NCBI GenBank assembly: GCA_038248505.1
Contig: JBBRXJ010000035.1
Coordinates: 1-34,184, forward strand
DNA length: 34,184 nt
Origin: JBBRXJ01 sp038248505
Lineage (GTDB): Bacteria; Bacteroidota; Bacteroidia; Bacteroidales; JBBRXJ01
Reading direction: 5' to 3'
Part shown: positions 25,931-34,160 of the stretch, in pieces
How positions within the stretch are numbered: the first letter of the stretch is position 1
Layout of the letters: every line of letters begins with the position of its first letter
Translations under genes and position numbers: made by a program
The notes under the pieces: model-generated
What the model was told of the DNA's origin: nothing
Database searches by the model: none
The model's input: the letters and a program-made list of their open reading frames with translations, nothing else

Positions 25931-27473
25931 CTACAATCGTAAGCCTAACACCATTACATCATCAATTTGCTCCATCATTGAACCATCTGAACGACCTTCT
26001 TCTCTCCTGCTTTTAAAATAGTCAATCAAAACAGTTTTCTGATCCTTCATTGCTAAGGATACATTTCTATTGATTAGGTCATAAAATCTATGCGATCCCA
26101 TACACTTGCGATTAGCACCGCCTTGTTGGTCCCTATATCCATCCGAGAAGAGGTAGAATATATCGCCTCTGGAATATTCAAAAACCTGCAAGTCAAAATC
26201 CTCCATATAAACATGATAGTCTACTGGCATTCTATTGCCTTGTAAAACATTCATTGTATAAACAGACTTTTCGTCTCCATTAAAAAACAACATCCGTGTA
26301 CCAGCACCCGCAAACTCAAACTTAGAATTATTAATATCAATACAACAAATAAATATCTCCATACCATCCCTTCCCTGCCCTACCGAATTATCTTGATGTA
26401 AAGGACTAATTATGATTGAACGCATACTTTGTAAAAAAATTTCAGGGGAATAAATACCTTGCTCATTCACCAATGTATTTAAAAGATTAATCCCCATTAT
26501 ACTCATAAACGCACCAGTTACACCATGACCGGTACAATCAGATGCGGCAATTATAACTTTATTAACATGCTCGTTTTTAATTTGAGTCATCCAATAAAAA
26601 TCACCGCTAACAATATCCTTTGGAATGTAAAACACAAAGTGATCATCAAAAATCTGATTGATAAGGGAAGCATCAGGCAACATTGAACTTTGTATTCGTT
26701 TAGCATAACGAATACTATCTGTTACACTTCTATTAGATCGTGATATTTCATCACGCTGATTGGTTATTTCATCGCGCTGTGTCAATATTTCTTCGTTTTA
26801 CGCTTCTATGTAACTATTCTTTTCAATAAGCAAATCATTTTTACGAGCTGTTTCATTAAGCAATTTAATAATTTGATTCTGATAACTTCTATTTATTATT
26901 TTTAGATATAAAAACCCAATAATAAGAACACTCGCTGATACCAAATAATTAAGCATCTCATACGACTTACTAAAATAAATTGAATGTTGCTTTATATTTG
27001 GTAATAATGCGGCTATACTCTCAAACGACAAATAATAAAGAAGAGAAAGGTCAATACTTAAAATAATAAATTTTTTCTCCGATAAAGAAAAGAAAAGGGA
27101 AAACAAAAAAAAATGTTAATCAAATAATAACTACTAACAACATACTCATTCTTCTCTCCTGAATAAACAATAATACCCATTATGCAAATAATACCAGAAG
27201 GAATGGTCGTTTAAAGAACACGAGTTATAGTTACAAAACCTTTACTGTTTAATGCCAAAACAGAAACGTGTAATAAAACATAAAAAAGAGTAAGATGGCT
27301 TGTATATACTGACCAATAAACAAGAACAGTATAGTATAAACCATTACTAGCAACACCCACGAAAAGACAAGCTGAATACAAATCATTAAATTAATCTTCA
27401 ATGTATCATCCATGCCTTCACGAATACCTAAGCTTGATATCCGATTCCAAATATTACGATAATTATGATTCAT
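25931..27473 (-). pseudogene. Decayed membrane-sensor SpoIIE/PP2C-type phosphatase
   Basis: Read on the minus strand, the N-terminal part (27473-27249) starts MNHNYRNIWNRISSLGIREG and has TM helices. After FWH, a +1 frame continues (ALNSKGFVTITRVL), hits TAA at 27213-27211, resumes (IICIMGIIVYSGEKNEYVV), and changes frame again in a run of nine T (27113-27105). The 27106-26798 part has a membrane helix and coiled coil and ends at an in-frame TAA (26800-26798), where QNEEILTQRDEI would be expected. The last part (26785-25931) is a complete SpoIIE phosphatase with SGDFYWM, ASDCTGHGVTG and LFSDGYRDQ metal-binding Asp residues. At least four lesions make the full sensor non-functional. The phosphatase part could in principle still start at a TTG (26785). 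Confidence 0.82.
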
Positions 27474-27670
27474 GAAAAAATGCTATAGCTCAGAAATAAA
27501 ATTACTATATAATTTAATGAAAATTAACCAAAATACAGTAAACAGAATTTACTACTCTGATATTCTGATGTGTAAGTCTACAAAAAAATAGGTGCCACAC
27601 AAACTTTTTATTGACGTATCGTTAAGCTGCGATACTAAGTCGTGCCTTACTATTAAACCTTAGGAAACAA

Positions 27671-27701
27671 AAAAGGGACTGACTTACGTCAAATCCCTTT
27701 T
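27671..27701 (-). terminator. Intrinsic terminator downstream of ilvC
   Basis: AAAAGGGA (27671-27678) pairs with TCCCTTTT (27694-27701), and an inner GAC/GTC can extend the stem. On the minus strand it is followed by TT and lies 24 bases past the ilvC stop. It ends the ilv cluster. Confidence 0.8.
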
Positions 27702-27724
27702 GAATAATATAAAAAAATAAAACC

Positions 27725-29200
27725 TTAAACGATAGGCTCCATTGCTTCCATAGCAGCGCGAAGTTCTTCCCCAATATATTCAATTGGGTGATTTCTGATT
27801 TCGCTATTAACTGTTATCAACTCCATATTGTCAACATGATTATCGCAACCATCGTCAAAACTCTTTCCGATAACGTCGGTATCAATTTCTTTCATGAAGT
27901 CAGCCAAAAGTGGTCTGCAAGCATGATCAAATAAGTAACAGCCATATTCAGCGGTATCAGAAATAACACGGTTCATCTCAAACAATTTCTTACGTGCAAT
28001 AGTATTTGCGATAAGAGGAGTTTCATGTAATGACTCATAGTATGCTGATTCTTCTTTAATACCGGTTTCAACCATTACTTCAAAAGCAAGCTCAACACCA
28101 GCTTTTACGAAAGCAACCATTAAAACACCATGATCATAATATTCTTGTTCAGAAATATCCATGCTACCAGCAGGGGTTTTTTCGAATTCAGTTTCGCCAG
28201 TAGCAGCACGCCATTTTAATAAATCTTTATCACCAGCAGCCCAGTCCTTCATCATGGTTGATGAGAAAGCACCCGACATGATATCATCCATATGCTTTTC
28301 GAAAAGAGGACGCATAATCGCTTTTAATTCTTCAGCTAAAACAAAAGCTTCAATTTTTGAAGGATTCGATAATCTATCCATCATATGAGTAATACCGCCT
28401 AATTTCAAAGCTTCGGTAATAACTTCCCATCCATATTGAACAAATTTTGAAGCATACCCTTTTTCAATTCCTTTTTCAACCATCTTGTTGAAACAAAGAA
28501 TTGATGCGGTTTGTAATACACCACATAAGATAGTTTGCTCACCCATTAAGTCTGATTTTACTTCAGCAACAAATGATGAATGCAAAACGCCTGCTTTGTG
28601 ACCGCCTGTACCAACGCAATATGCTTTAGCAATTTCTAAACCGTCATCGTTAGGATCATTTTCACGATGTACAGCAATAAGTGTAGGAACGCCAAATCCT
28701 CTTAAAAACTCAGCTCTCACTTCAGATGCTGGAGATTTAGGAGCTACCATAATAACGGTAAGATCTTCTCTGATTTGAATACCTTCTTCAACAATATTAA
28801 AACCATGTGAGTATGATAAACAAGCTCCTTTTTTCATTAAAGGCATTGCCTGATTAACAACTGAAGTATGATGTTTATCTGGTGTAAGATTTAAAACTAA
28901 ATCAGCAGTTGGAATTAATTCGCTGAATGTACCAATTTTGAATTTGTTTTCGGTAGCATTAACAAAAGAGGCATGTTTTTCATTGATTTCAACTTCGCGT
29001 AATGCGTAAGCAACATCTAAACCGCTATCTCTCATGTTTAGTCCTTGGGCCAAGCCCTGAGCTCCACAACCAAGTACAACTATTTTTTTACCTTTTAATT
29101 TTTCAACGCCATCTGAAAATTCAGACTCGTCCATAAAATCACATTTACCTAATTGTTCAAGTTGAACACGTAATGGAATAGAATTGAAATAATTTGCCAT
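27725..29200 (-). CDS. ilvC: Ketol-acid reductoisomerase (class II, E. coli type)
   Basis: IlvC isomerises and reduces 2-acetolactate or 2-aceto-2-hydroxybutyrate with NADPH, the second common step of valine/leucine and isoleucine synthesis. I start at the ATG at 29200 (MANYFNSIPLRVQLEQLG) because the 18 upstream codons are a hydrophobic A+T-rich read-through; this gives 491 residues, the class II length. The NADP site GCGAQGLAQGLNMRDSGLDV and PDKHH are visible, and the C-terminal region is duplicated as in the long form. It sits downstream of ilvN but is separated by a strong terminator hairpin (29306-29338). It probably also has its own promoter at 29282-29289. Confidence 0.97.
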   Translation of the reverse strand: MANYFNSIPLRVQLEQLGKCDFMDESEFSDGVEKLKGKKIVVLGCGAQGLAQGLNMRDSGLDVAYALREVEINEKHASFVNATENKFKIGTFSELIPTADLVLNLTPDKHHTSVVNQAMPLMKKGACLSYSHGFNIVEEGIQIREDLTVIMVAPKSPASEVRAEFLRGFGVPTLIAVHRENDPNDDGLEIAKAYCVGTGGHKAGVLHSSFVAEVKSDLMGEQTILCGVLQTASILCFNKMVEKGIEKGYASKFVQYGWEVITEALKLGGITHMMDRLSNPSKIEAFVLAEELKAIMRPLFEKHMDDIMSGAFSSTMMKDWAAGDKDLLKWRAATGETEFEKTPAGSMDISEQEYYDHGVLMVAFVKAGVELAFEVMVETGIKEESAYYESLHETPLIANTIARKKLFEMNRVISDTAEYGCYLFDHACRPLLADFMKEIDTDVIGKSFDDGCDNHVDNMELITVNSEIRNHPIEYIGEELRAAMEAMEPIV

Positions 29201-29281
29201 TTTTTTATTTATTAAAATTAGTATACAATTTAAAATCAAAATTAGCCTATACAAATATCTTAAGCCGAATTAAATCAGCCG

Positions 29282-29289
29282 CAAAGTTA
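29282..29289 (-). promoter_or_regulatory. Candidate -7 box for a separate ilvC promoter
   Basis: Minus-strand TAACTTTG matches TAnnTTTG, about 82 bases before the ilvC ATG and directly after the T run of the ilvN terminator. The -33 position has no clear TTTG. With the terminator it suggests ilvC can be transcribed apart from ilvDBN. Confidence 0.45.
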
Positions 29290-29305
29290 AAAAAATACCT
29301 GAAAA

Positions 29306-29338
29306 AAAGATAGCCTATTGTAATTACAAGCTATCTTT
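29306..29338 (-). terminator. Strong intrinsic terminator between ilvN and ilvC
   Basis: AAAGATAGC and GCTATCTTT form a perfect 9-bp stem, and the enclosed TTGTAATTACAA is itself palindromic. On the minus strand it starts 4 bases after the ilvN stop and is followed by more T (29305-29302). It should stop or attenuate transcription leaving ilvN before ilvC. Confidence 0.8.
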
Positions 29339-29342
29339 CTCT

Positions 29343-29894
29343 TTAATTATCTTGATTATCAAGGTATTTCTTTGTTTTCTCAAGATCCTCAAGATGAGAT
29401 GTCAGCTCTTTATCATGTTTGGTGATTGCAATACGACCTGAACGACAGAATTGAAGTATGCCAAACGGTTGTAATTCAGCAAAAAGCTCATGAGTTTCCT
29501 CACGCGGACCCGTCTTTTCAATGACCACAAATTCTTTATAAACCGATAAAATACGAGCATTGTGCTTTCGTACCAGCTTCTCAACATTACCCCCAATGAA
29601 GTTTTCGGTAGATACTTTAAACATAGATACCTCAGTGAGGATGATTTGTTCGTGGGTATAAAACCTTGCTCTCAGCACATCTACTGACTTCTCAATCTGT
29701 TTTACTACTTTCTTGGCCATGTCTTCGGTTACATTGATAACAATGGTAAACCTATGAATACCGGGTATTTCAGATGCAGAGACGGCCAAACTCTCAATAT
29801 TTATGTGCCTACGAGTGAAGATGATCGTGATCCTATTGAGTATACCTACCGTATTTTCGGTAAACACAAAGATCGTATATTCTTTCTTTTCCAT
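29343..29894 (-). CDS. ilvN: Acetolactate synthase small (regulatory) subunit
   Basis: The 183-residue protein has an N-terminal ACT domain (FVFTENTVGILNRITIIFTR, then RRHINIESLAVSAS) that binds valine for feedback control, followed by the typical small-subunit C-terminal domain with FIGGNVEKLVRKHNARILSV. It activates and regulates the catalytic subunit encoded 21 bases upstream (29916-31646). The length and domain order are normal for IlvN/IlvH. It is followed within 4 bases by a terminator hairpin. Confidence 0.95.
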   Translation of the reverse strand: MEKKEYTIFVFTENTVGILNRITIIFTRRHINIESLAVSASEIPGIHRFTIVINVTEDMAKKVVKQIEKSVDVLRARFYTHEQIILTEVSMFKVSTENFIGGNVEKLVRKHNARILSVYKEFVVIEKTGPREETHELFAELQPFGILQFCRSGRIAITKHDKELTSHLEDLEKTKKYLDNQDN

Positions 29895-29915
29895 ATTCGT
29901 CTGTATTTTTAATTT

Positions 29916-31646
29916 CTACTCTAATCTAATTTCAGAAACCGATGCACCCGTTGCAACCATTGGGAATACATTGTCCTCTTTCTCAACAACAACTTCCAAA
30001 AAGAAGGCATCGGCAGAGTCAATCATTTCCTTAATAGCAGCATCCATCTGATCTCTAGCAACAACTTTCTTTGACTTGATGCCATAAGCAGCTGCAATCT
30101 GACAGAAATCGGGGTTTATCATTTTTGTCATCGAGTATCGTTTGTCAAAAAACAATTCCTGCCATTGACGAACCATTCCCAAGAAACAGTTGTTGAGTAC
30201 AACAATTTTTACCGGAATTTTATTTGCCATAATAGTGCCCAATTCTTGAATGGTCATCTGAAAACCTCCATCACCAGCAATCACAATTACTTGCCTATCT
30301 GGAGCACCCATTTTTGCACCCATAGCAGCAGGCAATCCAAATCCCATAGTGCCTAAACCACCCGATGTAACAACGCTGCGTGTATGTTTAAATTTAAAAT
30401 ATCGAGCAGCAATCATTTGATGTTGGCCTACATCGGTAACAAGAATGGCTTCACCCTTTGTTGCTTCGGTAATGCGCCGAACGGTTTCACCCATCGTAAG
30501 TCCTGGTTTGGTTGGATGAATGTCGTGCTGAATAATCTTTTCATATTCATGCTTAAAGGCCTCTTTAAATTCATGCAACCATGCTGAGTGATCATTTGTA
30601 TTAACCTTTGCCGTGATAAGAGGAAGGGTTTCCTTAACATCTCCAACAACAGCACAAGTAACCTTAATTATTTTATTAATTTCGGCAGGATCTAACTCCA
30701 AATGAATAATTTTTGCCTGACTCGCATACCTAGTAATATCACCGGTTACACGATCATCAAAACGCATTCCAATAGCAATAAGTACATCGCATTCATTGGT
30801 TTTAATGTTTGGACCGTAGTTGCCATGCATTCCCAACATACCAACATTTAATGGATGGTTTGATGGAAAAGCAGAATTACCAAGCAATGTCCAAGCAGCA
30901 GGAATATTCGTCTTCTCAAGAAAAGTTTTCAATTCGGACTCGGCATTGCCCAATATAACACCCTGGCCAATCAATACCAAGGGCTTTTTAGCAGCATTAA
31001 TAATTGTAGCAGCTTCATCGATTTTATGTGCTTCAATCAATGGTTTTGGAACATAGCTTCGAATGTCGATGCACTTTTCGTACTTAAAATCAAGTTTTCC
31101 AAACTGTGCATTTTTGGTAATGTCAATTAATACAGGGCCAGGACGACCGCTGCGTGCAATAAAAAACGCACGAGCAATAGCAGCAGGAATATCGGCAGCA
31201 TCGCCAACCTGCAAATTCCATTTTGTTACCGGCATTGATATACCAACAACGTCTGTTTCTTGAAACGCATCGCTACCTAACAGGCTATATAAAACCTGGC
31301 CAGTAATACATACCAGCGGTGTTGAATCAATCATTGCATCCGCAATACCAGTAATAAGATTTGTTGCACCAGGACCTGAAGTTGCAATAACAACACCTAC
31401 ATTTCCGGTAACACGTGCATAACCTTGCGCCGCATGTATGGCGCCCTGTTCGTGGCGTGTAAGAATGTGCTGCATACGATCCATGTATGGTACCATTGCA
31501 TCATAAACAGGCATGATTGCACCACCTGGGTAACCCCACATAATCTCTACTCCTTCATTAAGCAGGCTAAGCATAACAGCTTCAGCGCCTGTAATGTCTT
31601 TCTTCTCCTTAATTTGAGACTCGTCGTTTGTTTTTTTATTTGCCAT
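29916..31646 (-). CDS. ilvB: Acetolactate synthase large (catalytic) subunit
   Basis: The 576-residue ThDP enzyme condenses pyruvate with pyruvate or 2-oxobutyrate. The N-terminal domain carries the catalytic Glu in RHEQGAIHAAQGYARVTG. A central FAD-binding domain follows, and the C-terminal ThDP domain has GDGGFQMTIQELGTIMANKI and the NN pair of LNNCFLGMVRQWQELFF. It is preceded by ilvD (91-bp gap) and followed by ilvN, the standard ilvDBN order. Expression is expected to be controlled by the ilvD leader attenuator. Confidence 0.97.
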   Translation of the reverse strand: MANKKTNDESQIKEKKDITGAEAVMLSLLNEGVEIMWGYPGGAIMPVYDAMVPYMDRMQHILTRHEQGAIHAAQGYARVTGNVGVVIATSGPGATNLITGIADAMIDSTPLVCITGQVLYSLLGSDAFQETDVVGISMPVTKWNLQVGDAADIPAAIARAFFIARSGRPGPVLIDITKNAQFGKLDFKYEKCIDIRSYVPKPLIEAHKIDEAATIINAAKKPLVLIGQGVILGNAESELKTFLEKTNIPAAWTLLGNSAFPSNHPLNVGMLGMHGNYGPNIKTNECDVLIAIGMRFDDRVTGDITRYASQAKIIHLELDPAEINKIIKVTCAVVGDVKETLPLITAKVNTNDHSAWLHEFKEAFKHEYEKIIQHDIHPTKPGLTMGETVRRITEATKGEAILVTDVGQHQMIAARYFKFKHTRSVVTSGGLGTMGFGLPAAMGAKMGAPDRQVIVIAGDGGFQMTIQELGTIMANKIPVKIVVLNNCFLGMVRQWQELFFDKRYSMTKMINPDFCQIAAAYGIKSKKVVARDQMDAAIKEMIDSADAFFLEVVVEKEDNVFPMVATGASVSEIRLE

Positions 31647-31737
31647 ATTTTATTTTGTTTTTCTTTGATTAAATTGAATATGTTTAAGAAATAAACACTA
31701 TTTTATCCGCTATTCGCATACCCTTCATGTATATTTA

Positions 31738-33561
31738 TTATATCACTCTTACAGCGCCTTTATCAGCAGAAGAAACCATTTTTGCATATGCTTGTAATGC
31801 TTTAGAAACGATCCTTGTTCTTTCAGGAACAAAGGCTTTGTTTCCTTTCGCTTCCTCTTCTTTGCGGCGTTTTAAGAGATCAGCATCGCTTATCATTAAA
31901 TTAATGCTACGTTGTGGAATATCAATTTCAATTACGTCGCCATTGCGAACAAGAGCAATATTGCCACCTGCAGCGGCTTCAGGCGAAGCATGACCAATAG
32001 ACAATCCACTGGTACCACCTGAAAAACGGCCATCGGTAAGCAATGCACATTGTTTTCCTAAATGCATTGATTTGATGTACGAAGTAGGATATAACATTTC
32101 TTGCATACCCGGGCCACCCTTTGGACCTTCGTAAACAATAACCACAATATCGCCTGCTTTCACGTGTCCGCCAAGGATTCCTTCACAGGCATCATCCTGA
32201 GAAGTGAATACCTTAGCAGTACCCTTAAATTTAAAAATTGATGAATCAACACCTGCCGTTTTTATTACACAGCCATCCAATGCTATATTTCCGAACAGAA
32301 TTCCCAATCCACCATCGGTATAATAGCAGTTTTTTAAATCACGAATGCAACCGTTAGCGCGGTCTGTATCTAATTCTTTATACATATTATGCTGTCCACC
32401 CATAGCAATATCTTGCATCTTGTTACCAGGAGCCGAACGATATAACTCTTTCGCTTCGGGCAATACAGTAGGTCTAACAATATCAAAAGCATCTAAAACT
32501 TCTTTTAAAGTACCATCTACACGACTAACATTTGTTTTGAGCAATCCGGCTCTATCAAGCTCCCCCAAAATTCCCATGATACCACCCGCACGATTGCAAT
32601 CTTGAATGTGATAATGAGAGTTAGGCGCAACCTTACATAATACTGGGGTTTTACGTGATAGCTCGTCAATATCTTTCATGGTAAAATCTACTCCCGCTTC
32701 ACTAGCAATTGCAAGAATATGCAAAACGGTATTTGTAGAACCACCCATGGCAATATCCAAAATCATGGCATTGCGAAAAGACGCTTTGGTTGCAATGCTG
32801 CGAGGAAGAACACTTTCATCACCTTCCATATAATACTTCTTGGTAATATTTACGATAAGCTCAGCACCTTTTTCGAAAAGATTACGACGAAACTTATGCG
32901 TTGCAAGTACAGTACCATTGCCTGGCAAAGCCAAACCAATGGCTTCATTTAAGCAGTTCATTGAGTTTGCTGTAAACATACCAGAGCATGAACCACAGGT
33001 AGGACAAGCAGCTTGCTCAACCTTTAATAATTGCTCATCGGTTACGGCAGCATCGGCACCCATAACCATCGCATCAATTAAGTCATATTGTTTATCGCCA
33101 ATAACACCGGCCTCCATAGGGCCGCCAGAAATAAAAATAGTAGGTATATTGAGACGCATAGCTGCCATTAACATACCAGGTGTAATTTTATCGCAATTAC
33201 TGATGCAAACAAGGGCGTCAGCACGATGTGCATTTACCATATACTCAACGCTATCGGCAATAATCTCGCGTGAAGGCAAAGAGTAAAGCATTCCATCGTG
33301 GCCCATTGCAATACCATCATCAATAGCAATGGTATTAAATTCGGCAGCATAGAAACCATGTTTTTCAATCATAGCTTTAACCTCTTGCCCAATGGTGTGA
33401 AGGTGTGTATGACCAGGGACAAACTGTGTAAATGAATTCGCTATGGCAATAATGGGTTTGCCCATTTGCTCTTCTTTCATTCCTGCAGCACGCCATAGAC
33501 TGCGCGCACCAGCCATTTTGCGGCCCTGAGTGGTAACTGAACTTCGTAATGGAAATTTCAT
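31738..33561 (-). CDS. ilvD: Dihydroxy-acid dehydratase
   Basis: IlvD dehydrates 2,3-dihydroxy-isovalerate and its methyl homologue to the keto acids, the third common step of branched-chain synthesis. The 607-residue protein has the Fe-S cysteines in ISNCDKITPG and CPTCGSCSGMFTANSMNCLN, plus GSTNTVLHILAIASEAG, TDGRFSGGTSGLSIGHASPE and a normal length. It is the first structural gene behind the attenuator leader (33562-33841). The start ATG at 33561 gives MKFPLRSSVTTQGRKMAGAR, which fits the family. Confidence 0.97.
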   Translation of the reverse strand: MKFPLRSSVTTQGRKMAGARSLWRAAGMKEEQMGKPIIAIANSFTQFVPGHTHLHTIGQEVKAMIEKHGFYAAEFNTIAIDDGIAMGHDGMLYSLPSREIIADSVEYMVNAHRADALVCISNCDKITPGMLMAAMRLNIPTIFISGGPMEAGVIGDKQYDLIDAMVMGADAAVTDEQLLKVEQAACPTCGSCSGMFTANSMNCLNEAIGLALPGNGTVLATHKFRRNLFEKGAELIVNITKKYYMEGDESVLPRSIATKASFRNAMILDIAMGGSTNTVLHILAIASEAGVDFTMKDIDELSRKTPVLCKVAPNSHYHIQDCNRAGGIMGILGELDRAGLLKTNVSRVDGTLKEVLDAFDIVRPTVLPEAKELYRSAPGNKMQDIAMGGQHNMYKELDTDRANGCIRDLKNCYYTDGGLGILFGNIALDGCVIKTAGVDSSIFKFKGTAKVFTSQDDACEGILGGHVKAGDIVVIVYEGPKGGPGMQEMLYPTSYIKSMHLGKQCALLTDGRFSGGTSGLSIGHASPEAAAGGNIALVRNGDVIEIDIPQRSINLMISDADLLKRRKEEEAKGNKAFVPERTRIVSKALQAYAKMVSSADKGAVRVI

Positions 33562-33718
33562 TTTTTATCTTTTTAAATATGTTCGTTTATATCAAATATT
33601 CATTTAAAAGTTTGCCGGGATAAGATTAGAACGTTGACTTTTGAATAGTTAATGCGATAAGGGAGTCATTTTCTTGTATCTATCGAGGCAGATTTACTAT
33701 TGGGTATAAAAACAAAAA

Positions 33719-33743
33719 AACCATTCACGAGGTGAGAATGGTT
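33719..33743 (-). terminator. Leader terminator (attenuator) upstream of ilvD
   Basis: On the minus strand AACCATTC (33743-33736) and GAATGGTT (33726-33719) form an 8-bp stem with a 9-nt loop, followed by a T run (33718-33714), then G and more T. It lies between the Leu/Val-rich leader peptide and ilvD, so most transcripts should stop here unless an alternative fold forms. The loop contains CTCACCT (33736-33730), complementary to AGGTGAG at the leader stop codon (33776-33770). Confidence 0.8.
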
Positions 33744-33838
33744 CTTGTATTATTGCAATAGAGCCAACACTCACCTAGAATCAGGTAAGACCACGAGCAC
33801 AACTACTAATATGTTTTTAATATAATTCATACAAGAAC
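33741..33838 (-). promoter_or_regulatory. Alternative leader pairings of the ilv attenuator
   Basis: Two segments compete with the terminator hairpin. AGGTGAG at the leader stop (33776-33770) can pair with CTCACCT in the terminator loop (33736-33730), giving an antiterminator. GTTCTTGTAT around the leader start (33838-33829) can pair, over 10 bases, with ATACAAGAAC (33750-33741), which includes three bases of the terminator stem. A ribosome stalled on the Leu/Val codons leaves AGGTGAG free; one at the stop codon covers it. Confidence 0.65.
33771..33830 (-). CDS. ilv leader peptide (branched-chain-rich)
   Basis: This 19-codon frame encodes MNYIKNILVVVLVVLPDSR and ends in TGA. Eleven of 19 residues are Ile, Leu or Val, with a run ILVVVLVVL at residues 7-15. 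It begins about 11 bases after the predicted transcription start and sits before a terminator hairpin and ilvD. This is the classic organisation of an ilv leader peptide, whose translation senses charged Ile/Leu/Val-tRNA. It is too short to be found by ORF-length criteria. I see no alternative function. Confidence 0.8.
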   Translation of the reverse strand: MNYIKNILVVVLVVLPDSR

Positions 33839-33847
33839 TTTATAATG

Positions 33848-33880
33848 CAAATATAGTGAAAAAATTAAATTCAGCACAAA
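33848..33880 (-). promoter_or_regulatory. Promoter of the ilv leader and operon
   Basis: Minus-strand TTTG (33880-33877), a 21-base spacer and TATATTTG (33855-33848) match the Bacteroidota TTTG/TAnnTTTG promoter. Transcription should start near 33841, a few bases before the leader-peptide ATG at 33830. It directly follows the SRP RNA terminator. Confidence 0.7.
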
Positions 33881-33892
33881 AAAACAAAAAAA

Positions 33893-33990
33893 GTGGGTAA
33901 GCTACTTACATCGCGCCGCTCAACCGCCTACCCTTGCTTCCTTCCGAACCTGGGGGAGTTCAGCAGGAGCTAGCCGTATAAGACTTACCC
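33893..33990 (-). ncRNA. ffs: Signal recognition particle RNA (small bacterial type)
   Basis: On the minus strand the RNA has the universal SRP core GGTTCGGAAGGAAGC (GGAA tetraloop and Ffh-binding internal loops), preceded by CTGCTGAACTCCCCCA. The closing helix is GGGTAAG (33990-33984) with CTTACCC (33901-33895), giving about 98 nt. It binds Ffh and directs ribosomes to the membrane. A T-rich tract (33892-33886) follows, making an intrinsic terminator with the closing helix. A -7 box lies at 33995-34002. Confidence 0.93.
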
Positions 33991-33994
33991 GAGG

Positions 33995-34002
33995 CAAAAG
34001 TA
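33995..34002 (-). promoter_or_regulatory. -7 promoter box of the SRP RNA gene
   Basis: Minus-strand TACTTTTG matches TAnnTTTG. Transcription starting about 5 bases downstream would begin at the GGGTAAG of the SRP RNA closing helix, which agrees with the expected 5' end. The -33 box is weak. Confidence 0.65.
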
Positions 34003-34088
34003 ACATTTTTTTTGATTGGATAAGGAAATATGACAGGAAATACTCATATCGCTGAAATAGTGATATATACTGAATATGATTATTAAAA

Positions 34089-34118
34089 GGCATCTCGAAA
34101 AACTACTTTCTTGATGCC
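34089..34118 (-). terminator. Hairpin with short T run upstream of the SRP RNA gene
   Basis: GGCATC and GATGCC form a 6-bp stem, with an inner GAAA/TTTC pairing. On the minus strand CTTTTAAT follows (34088-34081). It may terminate a gene lying beyond the window end, or a very short transcript from the promoter at 34129-34160. Confidence 0.5.
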
Positions 34119-34128
34119 GTTGTTTATA

Positions 34129-34160
34129 CAAATGTAGATTTTTGTTTAATCAAAAACAAA
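34129..34160 (-). promoter_or_regulatory. Near-consensus promoter facing the SRP RNA
   Basis: Minus-strand TTTG (34160-34157), 20 bases, then TACATTTG (34136-34129) fits the Bacteroidota consensus. Only about 35 bases downstream lies the 34089-34118 hairpin. It could drive a tiny RNA or be a second SRP promoter with read-through. Confidence 0.45.

Noticed and set aside
27600..27660. tRNA-like or small RNA sequence downstream of ilvC
   Set aside because: No cloverleaf or CCA end; only short imperfect repeats.
29402..29596. Additional minus-strand frame inside ilvN, and similar ones inside ilvB
   Set aside because: Out-of-frame shadows of well-conserved genes.
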